Below are positions 9,117 to 17,149 of a stretch of DNA of 64,000 nucleotides, one piece after another (the stretch's first letter is position 1; each line of letters begins with the position of its first letter). The DNA is taken from assembly GCF_902497555.1 (NCBI RefSeq), contig NZ_CABVGP010000003.1:1426001-1490000 (forward strand). The letters run 5' to 3'. The notes beneath the pieces are model-generated. The model did not search any database. It saw only the letters and a program-made list of their open reading frames with translations, and had not been told where the DNA came from. The position numbers and the translations under genes are program-made. Origin of the DNA: Amycolatopsis camponoti (lineage in GTDB: Bacteria > Actinomycetota > Actinomycetes > Mycobacteriales > Pseudonocardiaceae).

Positions 9117-9809
9117 TCAGCGCAATCCGGTGGGCAGGAGTTGTGCCAATCGGCGTACCGCGCGGTGCTGGAGCGCCTTGATCGCGCCCTCGTTGCGGTT
9201 CATGATCTCGGCCGTCTCCGCCACCGACAGGCCCTGCAGGAACCGCAGGATGATGCATTCCCGCTGGTCATCGCCCAGTTCGGCGACACAGCGGAGCAGC
9301 TCGGTGCGGGTCGCGCGGCTGATCGCCTCCTGCTCCGGGCCCGCCTGGACGCTCGCGCCGACGCTGAAGGGCGCCGAACCCGGTTCGGTCACCTCGTCGG
9401 TCACGACCTCGAGGCGGAACCGGCTCGACTTCACGTGGTCGAGCACGAGGTTGCGGGCGATGGTGACGAACCAGGCGCCGACGTCACGTCCCTGGTAGCT
9501 CACCGACGTGATCCGGCGCAGGGCACGCAGGAACGTCTCGCTGGTGACGTCCTCGGCGAGGTCGCGGTCACCCAGGCGGAAGAGCACGTACCGGTAGACG
9601 ACGTCGACGTAGCGGTCGTAGAGCCGGCCGAACGCGGACGAGTCGCCGTCCTGGGCGGCGCGCACCAGGTCCCAGGCCTCCGCCTTCGCCGCCTCGGCGC
9701 GCTCCTCGTCGACCGCCTGCCTGCTCAGCGGCACGGACGGCGATCGGCCGAACACGCGCTCGGCGAACATGAAGACGGGGCCGCGGCTCACGGCGGTCGG
9801 CACGGTCAT
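9117..9809 (-). CDS. BldN-like ECF RNA polymerase sigma factor
   Basis: A 230-residue extracytoplasmic-function sigma factor. Region 2 spans about residues 50-120 (FGRLYDRYVDVVYRYV, DVTSETFLRALRRI, GAWFVTIARNLVLDH). Region 4 spans about 160-225 (RECIILRFLQGLSVAETAEI, RNEGAIKALQHRAVRRLAQL). Both regions closely resemble Streptomyces BldN, which drives aerial-development genes. There is a ~45-residue N-terminal extension. GGAGGTG lies 8 nt before the ATG, inside a small upstream ORF whose TGA overlaps this ATG. The RsbN-like gene downstream is the expected partner. In a non-sporulating or weakly sporulating host the regulon could differ. Confidence 0.85.
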   Translation of the reverse strand: MTVPTAVSRGPVFMFAERVFGRSPSVPLSRQAVDEERAEAAKAEAWDLVRAAQDGDSSAFGRLYDRYVDVVYRYVLFRLGDRDLAEDVTSETFLRALRRITSVSYQGRDVGAWFVTIARNLVLDHVKSSRFRLEVVTDEVTEPGSAPFSVGASVQAGPEQEAISRATRTELLRCVAELGDDQRECIILRFLQGLSVAETAEIMNRNEGAIKALQHRAVRRLAQLLPTGLR

Positions 9810-9931
9810 CGGGCGGCACCTCCGGCGGCGGCTTCGGCCCTGTGCTGGGCCACGGTACCCCCGGAACCCGGACGAGCAGGGGCCTGCCGGCTCGCGTGCC
9901 CCACGACGTCGTGGGCAGGCAAGTTCGTCAC
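9806..9931 (-). CDS. Small ORF translationally coupled to the BldN-like sigma gene
   Basis: A 41-codon ORF starting at GTG (9931) with a strong purine-rich ribosome site, GGAGAGAGGGAG, 5 nt upstream. Its TGA overlaps the sigma-factor ATG as ATGA. The peptide begins MTNLPAHDVVGHASRQAP and ends in AEAAAGGAAR. It has no signal peptide or membrane segment and is not a family I recognise. The tight coupling suggests a leader ORF that controls sigma-factor translation, or the detached equivalent of the N-terminal pro-region found in Streptomyces BldN. Both ideas are inferences. Confidence 0.5.
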   Translation of the reverse strand: MTNLPAHDVVGHASRQAPARPGSGGTVAQHRAEAAAGGAAR

Positions 9932-10125
9932 GGCGACTCCCTCTCTCCGGTCGCGGCGGTGATCAACAACACCCCGCGACGCAGTGCAGCATACGTGTAG
10001 TTACCGCGAAGTAGGTAGTGGCTCCGAGGTTGCACAGACGCGACGCTCGCGGCCGGCACCCATGACGTCGCTCCGAATGACAGACTTGCAACGGTTTGGG
10101 CCGGGCGAGGAGAGGTGGACCGCGG

Positions 10126-11643
10126 GTGAGTGCTCCAGAGGGGACGCAGGCAGGGGTCGGCGGGCTGCTCACGCGGGCCGCGGCCACGTGGCCGGATCAC
10201 CCGGCCGTGCGCGAGACGGGCACCGGGCGAGGCCTGACGTACGCCCAGGTCGAGGCGCTCGTGCGGGCGCAGGCCGGGCGGCTCGTGGACGCGGGGATCG
10301 AGCCCGGCGACCGGGTCGCGCTGCGGCTGCCGACGGCGGTGGACTTCGTGGTCGCGATCTTCGGCGCGCTGCGCGCCGGCGCGGTCGTCGTGCCGCTGTC
10401 GCCGCAGGCGCCGGCGCCCGAGTTCGAGAAGCTGCTCGCGCACAGCGGTGCCAAGGTTGTCATCACGCGCGACACCGAGGAGACGCTGCCGGACGGCGTG
10501 ACGGGTCTCACTCCGGAATCCGACCCGGATGGCCCAGTCGAATTCGTCGACGACGGCCGGGCGGGCGCCGGCGAGGACATCGCCGTCGTCTCCTACACCT
10601 CGGGCACCACCGGCCCGCCGCGCGGCGTGATGCTCTCGCACCGCGCGCTGCTGGCGAACCTGGAGCAGCTGAGCGGGGTCGAGGGCGTCCTCACGCACGA
10701 CGACCGCGTGCTGATCACCATCCCGCTCTTCCACGTCTACGGCCTCGGCCCAGGCTTGCTGCAGGCGGTGTCGGTGGGGGCGACGGCGATCCTGTCGGAG
10801 CGCTTCGAGGCGCAGCGCACGCTGGACGACTGCGCCGAACACGGCGTCACGACGATCACCGGCGTCCCGACGATGTACTCCGAGTTCGCCGCGCTCGGCA
10901 CCGAGGAGCTGCGGGGCAAGCTGGCGACCGTCCGGCGGATGACGTCGGGCGCCGCGCCGCTGCACCCGAAGGTGCTGGGCGCGCTCCGCGAGGCGACCGG
11001 GGTCGACGTCTACGAGGGCTACGGGCTCACCGAGTGCGCGCCGGTGGTGACGTCCACGCTGGTCACCGGTTACCCGAAGCCGGGCTCGGTCGGGCGGCCG
11101 CTGCCCGGGGTCGAGCTGCGGCTGGTCGACAGCGACGGCACCGACCAGGCCGTGCCGCTCGACCCGGACGACGTCGACGACGTCTTCGAGGCCGACGGCG
11201 AGACCGGGCTGGTCTCGATCCGCGGCGCGAACCTGTTCTCCGGCTACTGGCCCGACGGCGGCCACGGGCCGGACGACGAGGGCTGGTTCCGCACCGGCGA
11301 CGTCGGCTACCTCGACGTCGACGGCGACCTGCACCTGGTCGACCGGGCCAACGACCTGATCATCGTCAACGGCTTCAACGTCTTCCCGACCGAGGTGGAG
11401 GCCGTGATCACCGAGCTGCCGGAGGTGGCCGAGGCCGCGGTCGTCGGGGTCGTGGACGAGCGAAGCGGCGAAGCGGTGAAGGCGTTCGTGGTGCCGGCGG
11501 CCGGGGCGTCGTTGTCCGAGCAGCAGGTCGTCGACCACTGCGCGGCCCACCTCGCGGGGTACAAGGTGCCGCACGCGGTCGAGTTCGCCGAGTCGCTGCC
11601 GCACTCGGCCACCGGCAAGCTGCGCCGCGTGCGGTTGCGGTAA
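10126..11643 (+). CDS. Acyl-CoA synthetase (AMP-dependent ligase)
   Basis: A 505-residue class I adenylate-forming enzyme that activates a carboxylic acid, probably a fatty acid, with ATP and CoA. The P-loop-like motif is YTSGTTGPPRGVMLSH (about residue 160), followed by YEGYGLTECAPVV, the GWFRTGDVGYLD aspartate motif, the hinge DRANDLIIVNGFNVFPTEVE, and the C-terminal catalytic lysine context HSATGKLRR. The GTG at 10126 is preferred to a TTG at 10096 because AGGAGAGG lies about 10 nt before it. It is followed 19 bp later by the glutaredoxin-like gene. Chain length specificity is not visible. Confidence 0.88.
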   Translation: MSAPEGTQAGVGGLLTRAAATWPDHPAVRETGTGRGLTYAQVEALVRAQAGRLVDAGIEPGDRVALRLPTAVDFVVAIFGALRAGAVVVPLSPQAPAPEFEKLLAHSGAKVVITRDTEETLPDGVTGLTPESDPDGPVEFVDDGRAGAGEDIAVVSYTSGTTGPPRGVMLSHRALLANLEQLSGVEGVLTHDDRVLITIPLFHVYGLGPGLLQAVSVGATAILSERFEAQRTLDDCAEHGVTTITGVPTMYSEFAALGTEELRGKLATVRRMTSGAAPLHPKVLGALREATGVDVYEGYGLTECAPVVTSTLVTGYPKPGSVGRPLPGVELRLVDSDGTDQAVPLDPDDVDDVFEADGETGLVSIRGANLFSGYWPDGGHGPDDEGWFRTGDVGYLDVDGDLHLVDRANDLIIVNGFNVFPTEVEAVITELPEVAEAAVVGVVDERSGEAVKAFVVPAAGASLSEQQVVDHCAAHLAGYKVPHAVEFAESLPHSATGKLRRVRLR

Positions 11644-11662
11644 TTGCGGTAATAAGGACGAC

Positions 11663-11899
11663 ATGGCGCACGAAGTGACGGTCATGAGCCGGGTGGGCTG
11701 CCACCTCTGCGAGGTCGCGGAGGCGGACGTCGCCCGGATCTGCGGCGAGCTGGACGTGCCGTGGAAGACGGCGGACGTCGACACGGACCCGGAGTGGCGG
11801 GCGGAGTACGGCGACCGGGTCCCGGTGATCCTGGTCGACGGCGCCGAGCACGGGTACTGGCGGGTGGAAGAGGACCGCCTCCGGCGCGCGCTGGCATGA
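11663..11899 (+). CDS. Glutaredoxin-like protein (Rv0508-like)
   Basis: A 78-residue thioredoxin-fold protein of the DUF836/glutaredoxin-like family. The redox motif is CHLC at residues 13-16 (VMSRVGCHLCEVAEAD), and a cis-Pro strand follows at RVPVILVDG. It is likely a thiol-disulfide exchanger in the cytoplasm. It lies upstream of the heme operon as in mycobacteria (Rv0508 before hemA), here separated by a molybdoenzyme and rex. A 48-nt palindrome begins 2 nt after the stop. Confidence 0.88.
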   Translation: MAHEVTVMSRVGCHLCEVAEADVARICGELDVPWKTADVDTDPEWRAEYGDRVPVILVDGAEHGYWRVEEDRLRRALA

Positions 11900-11900
11900 A

Positions 11901-11948
11901 CCGGTCGTGAGTGAGAAACAGGGTTAGAACACTGTTTCTCACTCACGA
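11901..11948. repeat. 48-nt palindromic repeat, copy 1 (probable terminator)
   Basis: TCGTGAGTGAGAAACAG (11903-11919) pairs perfectly with CTGTTTCTCACTCACGA (11930-11946), a 17-bp stem with a 10-nt loop containing GTTAGAACA. A second copy at 34825-34872 differs at only three of 48 positions, and two of those differences are a compensating A-T to G-C change in the stem. Both copies start directly behind a stop codon, so termination is the likely role. Confidence 0.85.
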
Positions 11949-12031
11949 CAACTTGCGCCGGGCCCCAGCCGTAACACGCTCGTAAGCGGTTCCCGGCAGC
12001 CTTTTACCGCTCCCGCTCCGAAGATGGAGGC

Positions 12032-13588
12032 GTGAGCACTCTGCAGGAAGCGCCGCCCGAGGCACCGAGGCGGCTTTCGCTGCCCGTCGCCACCCTCATC
12101 GGGCTCCTCGCGCTGGCCGCGGCCCTCGGGGTCGGGCACTTCGTCGCGGGCTTCGTCGGGTACACCGCGTCGCCGTTCATCGCGGTCGCCAACTACGTCA
12201 TCGACCACAGCCCGACCGGGATCGTGAAGTGGGCCGAGCGGACGCTGGGCACCTGGGACAAGCCGATCCTCAAGGTCGGGCTGGCCGTCGTGCTCGTTCT
12301 GTTCGCGCTGCTCGCCGGGCAGCTCTCGCGCCGGACACCGCGGGCCGGGCAGGTCCTCGTCTTCCTGCTGGGCGCCGCCGGGGTCGCCGCCGTCTACGCG
12401 CGCAGCGACCTCGGGCAGGTCTCGCTGCTGGCGCCGGTCGCGGCCCTCGTCGCCGGGCTCGTGGTGTTCACGATGCTGCACCGGGTGGCGCTGCCCGCGG
12501 ACCTCGTGCACGACCGGGGCTTCGACCGCCGGAAGTTCCTGCGCGCCGGGATCGGCGTCGCCGCGGGGTCGGGGATCGCGGCCGTCGTCGGCCAGGTGGC
12601 CGGGACCAGCAAGAACGCCGAAGACTCCCGGGCCGCCGTCGGGCCGCTCGTCCCCGCGCGCACCGCGCCGCCGCTGCCCGCGGACGCCGACTTCGCGAAG
12701 CTGGGCTCGCCGCCGTTCCTCACCCCGAACGGCGACTTCTACCGCATCGACACCGCGCTGGTCGTCCCGCAGATCCGCACCGAGGACTGGAGCCTGAAGA
12801 TCCACGGCATGGTCGACAAGGAGGTGACGTTCTCCTACGCCGACATCCGCAACCGGCCGCTGGTCGAGCGCCGCGTCACGCTCACGTGCGTCTCCAACGA
12901 GGTCGGAGGCCCGCTGATCTCGAACGCGACCTGGCTCGGCGTCGACCTCGTGGACCTGCTGGACGAAGCCGGCGTGCGGCCGGGCGCCGAGCAGATGTTC
13001 GCCACCAGCGTCGACGGCTGGACGTGCGGCACGCCGGCGAACGTCGCGCTCGACCCGCAGCGGGGCGCGATGCTGGCGATCGGCATGAACGGCCAGCCGC
13101 TGCCGATCGAGCACGGCTTCCCGGCGCGGATCGTCATCCCGGGCCTGTACGGCTACGTCTCCGCGACGAAGTGGGTCGAATCCCTCGAATTCACGAAGTG
13201 GGACGCGCGGCAGGCGTACTGGCTGAACCGCGGCTGGGCCGAGCAGGCGCCGATCAAGACGGAGTCCCGGATCGACACGCCGAGCGGCTTCGCCGGCGTG
13301 ACGGCGGGCAAGGTCCGGCTGGCCGGCACGGCGTGGGCGCAGCACACGGGTATCGCGAAGGTCGAGGTCCGGCTGGACCAGGGCCCGTGGCAGCCGGCGG
13401 TGCTGTCGGCCGAGGTGAGCAAGGACACCTGGCGCATGTGGTGGGTCGAGCTGGACGTGCCGAAGGGGACGCACCAGGCGTTCGTCCGCGCGACCGACCA
13501 GGACGGCTACACGCAGACCGAGAACCGCGCGGACCCGGTCCCGGACGGGGCGACCGGCTGGCACTCGGTGACCCTCGACGCCCGCTGA
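12032..13588 (+). CDS. Membrane-anchored molybdopterin-dependent oxidoreductase (sulfite-oxidase fold)
   Basis: A 518-residue protein. About four hydrophobic helices occupy residues 10-155. A twin-arginine-like motif FDRRKFLRAG then precedes another hydrophobic stretch. The remainder is an oxidoreductase molybdopterin-binding domain with RTEDWSLKIHGMVDKEVTFSY, the Mo-ligand cysteine in VTLTCVSNEVGG, and PGLYGYVSATKWVESLEF. A C-terminal Mo-cofactor dimerisation domain (GTAWAQHTGIAKVEVRLDQG) ends the protein. The catalytic domain is probably outside the membrane. The electron partner and substrate are unknown. The GTG start lies close behind GGAGG. Confidence 0.85.
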   Translation: MSTLQEAPPEAPRRLSLPVATLIGLLALAAALGVGHFVAGFVGYTASPFIAVANYVIDHSPTGIVKWAERTLGTWDKPILKVGLAVVLVLFALLAGQLSRRTPRAGQVLVFLLGAAGVAAVYARSDLGQVSLLAPVAALVAGLVVFTMLHRVALPADLVHDRGFDRRKFLRAGIGVAAGSGIAAVVGQVAGTSKNAEDSRAAVGPLVPARTAPPLPADADFAKLGSPPFLTPNGDFYRIDTALVVPQIRTEDWSLKIHGMVDKEVTFSYADIRNRPLVERRVTLTCVSNEVGGPLISNATWLGVDLVDLLDEAGVRPGAEQMFATSVDGWTCGTPANVALDPQRGAMLAIGMNGQPLPIEHGFPARIVIPGLYGYVSATKWVESLEFTKWDARQAYWLNRGWAEQAPIKTESRIDTPSGFAGVTAGKVRLAGTAWAQHTGIAKVEVRLDQGPWQPAVLSAEVSKDTWRMWWVELDVPKGTHQAFVRATDQDGYTQTENRADPVPDGATGWHSVTLDAR

Positions 13589-13632
13589 CGCCGGAGCCGT
13601 TCACAGCGTCCGGTCGCCCGTTCGTCGCGCCG

Positions 13633-13674
13633 CGGGGCCGGCACCCGATCATCGCTCGGCGGCCGCCGGCCCCG
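13633..13674 (+). terminator. Long-loop GC hairpin after the molybdoenzyme
   Basis: CGGGGCCGGC (13633-13642) pairs perfectly with GCCGGCCCCG (13665-13674) across a 22-nt loop. It lies in the 309-bp gap between the molybdoenzyme and rex. The rest of that gap holds the Rex operator at 13751 and no other recognisable feature. Confidence 0.4.
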
Positions 13675-13750
13675 GAAGTGCCTGGCGGACAAGGATTCTG
13701 ACGCCGTGTCATGATCGTGCGCGGCCGGGAACCGCCTCCGACCTGTGACT

Positions 13751-13768
13751 TTGTGCGCGCGTTCACAA
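13751..13768. promoter_or_regulatory. Rex operator (ROP) upstream of rex-hemACD
   Basis: TTGTGCGCGCGTTCACAA matches the Rex consensus TTGTGA-N6-TCACAA at 11 of the 12 outer bases. It overlaps a possible -35 (TTGTGC, 13751-13756) with TACCGT (13775-13780) as -10, so bound Rex would block the promoter. Autoregulation of rex-hemACD by Rex is known in Streptomyces coelicolor. Confidence 0.88.
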
Positions 13769-13897
13769 GTGGTCTACCGTAGGACCATCGCCCCCGGGCG
13801 GTCCGTATCGAACCGGACCCCGGGCCCTGGGTCAAGACACAGTTCGGCACGGCCGTGGCGATGGCCGCCGGGTGCACAGCGGGCAGGAGACAACGGC

Positions 13898-14812
13898 GTG
13901 GTGACACAGCGGGGGAGGCGCGACGAAGCGAGCTCCCCGGGCCGGCCGCCGCGCCGGTCGCGCCGCCAGGACACCCCGGACGCCGACAACGCGCCGACCG
14001 CCGAGATCCCGGCCGTGCCCGCCGACGGCAACGGCCGCGCCGGGGATGCCCCCGAGGCCGTCCGGGCGAAGTCGATCCCCGAAGCCGCGGTCGCCCGCCT
14101 CGCCGTCTACCTCCGCGTGCTGTCCGGAATGTCCGAGCAGGGCGCGACGACCGTTTCGAGCGAAGAGCTCTCCCAGGCCGCGGGTGTCAATTCCGCGAAA
14201 TTGCGCAAAGACCTCTCGTACCTCGGCTCCTACGGCACCCGCGGCGTCGGCTACGAAGTGAGCGTCCTGGTCAGCCAGATCGAGCGGATCCTGGGCCTGA
14301 CCCGGCAGCACAAAGTGGCCGTGGTCGGCATCGGAAACCTCGGCCACGCGCTGGCCAACTACGGCGGCTTCCCGGGGCGCGGGTTCCCGGTCGAGGCCCT
14401 GTTCGACCTGGACGCGGACCTGATCGGCGTGCCGGTCGGCGGCCTCCCGGTGTCGCACATGGACGACATCCCGCGGGTGTGCGCCGAGCGCGGGATCTCC
14501 ATCGGCGTGATCGCCACCCCGCCCACCGCCGCGCAATCGGTGTGTGACCGCCTGGTCGCGGGCGGTGTCCAGTGCATCCTCAACTTCGCTCCCGTCGTGC
14601 TGCAGGTTCCTGCTCACATCGAGGTCCGCAAAGTGGATTTGGCCGTCGAGCTGCAGATACTCTCGTTCCACGTGGCCCGCCGCGCGGATGACGCCGCCGG
14701 CAATCAGGGCAATTCCGGATTACCCGGCACCGTCAGGCCGTCCGACAATGGGAAGGGCGGCCGGAACGGTTCGGGCCCGGACGGCGGACGAGAAATGGTG
14801 GTACGCGGATGA
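13898..14812 (+). CDS. rex: Redox-sensing transcriptional repressor Rex
   Basis: Rex binds NADH and NAD+ and represses respiratory genes when NADH is low. The protein has an unusual ~60-residue disordered N-terminal extension. The winged HTH follows ([50 protein letters not shown]). The Rossmann domain includes [19 protein letters not shown] and FDLDADLIG, and the tail is Gly/Asn-rich. The GTG at 13898 is chosen because GGCAGGAGA lies 7-8 nt upstream; a second GTG follows immediately. The 3' end overlaps hemA by 4 bp (ATGA). A Rex operator lies 130 bp upstream. Confidence 0.95.
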   Translation: MVTQRGRRDEASSPGRPPRRSRRQDTPDADNAPTAEIPAVPADGNGRAGDAPEAVRAKSIPEAAVARLAVYLRVLSGMSEQGATTVSSEELSQAAGVNSAKLRKDLSYLGSYGTRGVGYEVSVLVSQIERILGLTRQHKVAVVGIGNLGHALANYGGFPGRGFPVEALFDLDADLIGVPVGGLPVSHMDDIPRVCAERGISIGVIATPPTAAQSVCDRLVAGGVQCILNFAPVVLQVPAHIEVRKVDLAVELQILSFHVARRADDAAGNQGNSGLPGTVRPSDNGKGGRNGSGPDGGREMVVRG

Positions 14813-16116
14813 GCGTCCTGGCGGTCGGGCTTTCGCATCGGAGCGCTGAGCTGAGCACGCTCGAGCGCGTCGCGGTGCCGGCGCCCGAGGTCGGCAAGGT
14901 CCTCGACGAGCTGCAGCAGGCCGAGCACATCAGCGAGGTCATGCTCGTCTCGACGTGCAACCGGATCGAGGTCTACGCGGTCGTCGAGACGTTCCACGGC
15001 GGCCTCAACGACGTCTCCGCGGTGCTGGCCCGCCAGGCCGGCATGGAACCGGCCGACCTCTACGACAGCCTGTACGTCCACTACGCCGGTGCCGCCGTCG
15101 AGCACCTGTTCTCCGTCACCTCCGGCCTGGACTCGATGGTCGTCGGCGAGACGCAGATCCTCGGCCAGATCCGGTCCGCCTACGCCACCGCGCGCGAGGC
15201 CGGCACCGTCGGCCGCACGCTGCACGAGCTCATCCAGACCACGCTGCGCGTCGGCAAGCGCGTGCACTCCGAGACCGGGCTCGACCAGCTCGGCGCGTCG
15301 GTCGTCTCCGAGGCGCTCGCCGCGGCCGGGGACGTCGCCGGCAAGCACGCCGTCATCGTCGGCGCCGGCTCGATGGGCGCGCTGAGCGCCTCGCAGCTGC
15401 GCAAGGCCGGGATCGGCGAGATCACCGTCGCCAACCGCACCGACGCCCGCGCCCGCCGCCTCGCCGCGAACGTCACCGAGCAGGGCGTGCCCGCCCGCGC
15501 GATCCCGCTGTCGCTCGTCGCGGACGCCGTCCGCGACGCCGACGTCGTGATCTGCTGCACCGGCGCGCAGGACGCGGTCTTCGGCCCCGAGCACGTGCCG
15601 GCCCGCGGCGGCCGTGACCTGGTCGTCTGCGACCTCGGCCTGCCCCGCGACGTCGACCCGGCGGTCGGCGAGCTGGCCGGCGTGCGGGTCGTCGACCTGG
15701 CCACCGTCCAGCGCCGGATGCGCGAAGCCGGCACCCCGACCACCGAGCGCCAGACGGCCAAGGCGACCGGGATCGTCCTCGACGAGGTGCGCGACTACCT
15801 CGCCGGGCAGCGCAGCGCCGAGGTGACCCCGACGGTGACGGCGTTGCGCCGCCGGGCGGCCGAGGTCGTCGACGCCGAGCTGCTGCGGCTGGACCACCGG
15901 CTGCCCGACCTGGACGGCGCCGTCCGCGAGGAGGTCGGCCGCACGGTCCGCCGGGTGGTCGACAAGCTGCTCCACGCGCCGACGGTGCGGGTCAAGCAGC
16001 TGGCCGCCGAGACGGCCGACACCGACTACGCGAACGCGTTGCGCGAACTGTTCTGCCTCGACCCGCAGGCGCCCGCCGCGGTGGCGAGCCCGAAGCCCCC
16101 ACCGGAGAAGAAGTAG
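14809..16116 (+). CDS. hemA: Glutamyl-tRNA reductase
   Basis: HemA reduces glutamyl-tRNA to glutamate-1-semialdehyde with NADPH, the first committed step of the C5 route to heme. The 435-residue protein has the catalytic cysteine at residue 50 in [10 protein letters not shown], substrate-recognition segments [18 protein letters not shown], an NADPH domain ([18 protein letters not shown]), and a C-terminal dimerisation helix. It is complete. It is translationally coupled to rex upstream and followed by hemC after 2 bp, so rex-hemA-hemC form one unit. Confidence 0.97.
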   Translation: MSVLAVGLSHRSAELSTLERVAVPAPEVGKVLDELQQAEHISEVMLVSTCNRIEVYAVVETFHGGLNDVSAVLARQAGMEPADLYDSLYVHYAGAAVEHLFSVTSGLDSMVVGETQILGQIRSAYATAREAGTVGRTLHELIQTTLRVGKRVHSETGLDQLGASVVSEALAAAGDVAGKHAVIVGAGSMGALSASQLRKAGIGEITVANRTDARARRLAANVTEQGVPARAIPLSLVADAVRDADVVICCTGAQDAVFGPEHVPARGGRDLVVCDLGLPRDVDPAVGELAGVRVVDLATVQRRMREAGTPTTERQTAKATGIVLDEVRDYLAGQRSAEVTPTVTALRRRAAEVVDAELLRLDHRLPDLDGAVREEVGRTVRRVVDKLLHAPTVRVKQLAAETADTDYANALRELFCLDPQAPAAVASPKPPPEKK

Positions 16117-16118
16117 TA

Positions 16119-17066
16119 GTGACCAGAGTCATTCGCATGGGTACGCGTGGATCGAAGCTCGCGCTGACCCAGACCGGGATCGTCGCCGATGCCCTCCGCG
16201 CCACCGGCGTCGAGGTCGAGATCGTCAAGGTGACCACCCCCGGCGACAGGTCGATGGCGCCGATCGCGACGATCGGTGTCGGCGTGTTCACCTCGGCGCT
16301 GCGGGAAGCGTTGCTGCGCAACGAGGTCGACGTCATCGTCCACTCGTACAAGGACCTGCCGACCGCACCCGAGCCGGGCATCACGCTCGCCGCCGTGCCG
16401 CCGCGCGAAGACCCGCGAGACGCGTTGATCGCGCGCGACGGGCTGACGCTGGGCGAGCTGCCGCCGGGTTCGAAGGTGGGCACCGGCGCCGCGCGGCGCA
16501 CCGCCCAGCTGCACGCGCTGGGTCTCGGTTTGGAAATCGTGCCGATTCGCGGCAATATCGACACCCGCATGCGCAAGGTGACCGACGGCGAGCTGGATGC
16601 CGTGGTGCTCGCGCGTGCCGGACTGGCCAGGGTCGGACTGGTCGGGGTGATCACCGAGACCCTCGACCCGATCCAGATGCTGCCCGCGCCCGCCCAGGGC
16701 GCGCTGGCGGTGGAGTGCCGGACCGCCGACGTGGACCTCGAGCAGCTGCTCGCGGCCACGCTGGACGACGAGGGCACGCGGGCCGCGGTGACGGCCGAGC
16801 GTTCCCTGCTGGCCGCGCTCGAGGCGGGGTGCAGCGCGCCGGTGGGCGCGCTCGCCGAGATCGTCGAAGATCTCGACGCCGAGGGCAAGGTCGTGGAACG
16901 GATCTCGCTGCGCGGCACCGCCGCGGTCGACGGCGAGGACGGCGCGGTGGACATGGTCCGGGCCATCGCGCTGGCCGACAAGCACCAGGCCGCCCAGCTG
17001 GGCAAGGACCTGGCCGCCGAGCTGCTGGACCTCGGTGCCGGAGCCCTCTCCGGTCCCGCTCAGTAG
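16119..17066 (+). CDS. hemC: Porphobilinogen deaminase (hydroxymethylbilane synthase)
   Basis: HemC joins four porphobilinogen units into hydroxymethylbilane. The 315-residue protein shows [13 protein letters not shown] at the N-terminus, HSYKDLPT with the conserved Lys-Asp, [18 protein letters not shown], and the dipyrromethane-cofactor cysteine at residue 238 in [10 protein letters not shown]. The GTG start lies 2 bp after the hemA stop. The next gene, hemD, follows after an 83-bp gap that contains a hairpin. Confidence 0.97.
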   Translation: MTRVIRMGTRGSKLALTQTGIVADALRATGVEVEIVKVTTPGDRSMAPIATIGVGVFTSALREALLRNEVDVIVHSYKDLPTAPEPGITLAAVPPREDPRDALIARDGLTLGELPPGSKVGTGAARRTAQLHALGLGLEIVPIRGNIDTRMRKVTDGELDAVVLARAGLARVGLVGVITETLDPIQMLPAPAQGALAVECRTADVDLEQLLAATLDDEGTRAAVTAERSLLAALEAGCSAPVGALAEIVEDLDAEGKVVERISLRGTAAVDGEDGAVDMVRAIALADKHQAAQLGKDLAAELLDLGAGALSGPAQ

Positions 17067-17102
17067 CGCTTTCCGAAGCGCTTCCCAAGACGTAGGAGAT
17101 CT

Positions 17103-17128
17103 GCGTCCGTGCACTCGCGCACGGACGC
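17103..17128 (+). other. Hairpin between hemC and hemD
   Basis: GCGTCCGTGC pairs perfectly with GCACGGACGC around a 6-nt loop. The hemD ribosome site (AAGAGGAGA) begins a few bases later. With no T tract it may be an mRNA processing or attenuation element rather than a terminator. Confidence 0.5.
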
Positions 17129-17149
17129 CGCAAGAGGAGAAACGCACAG

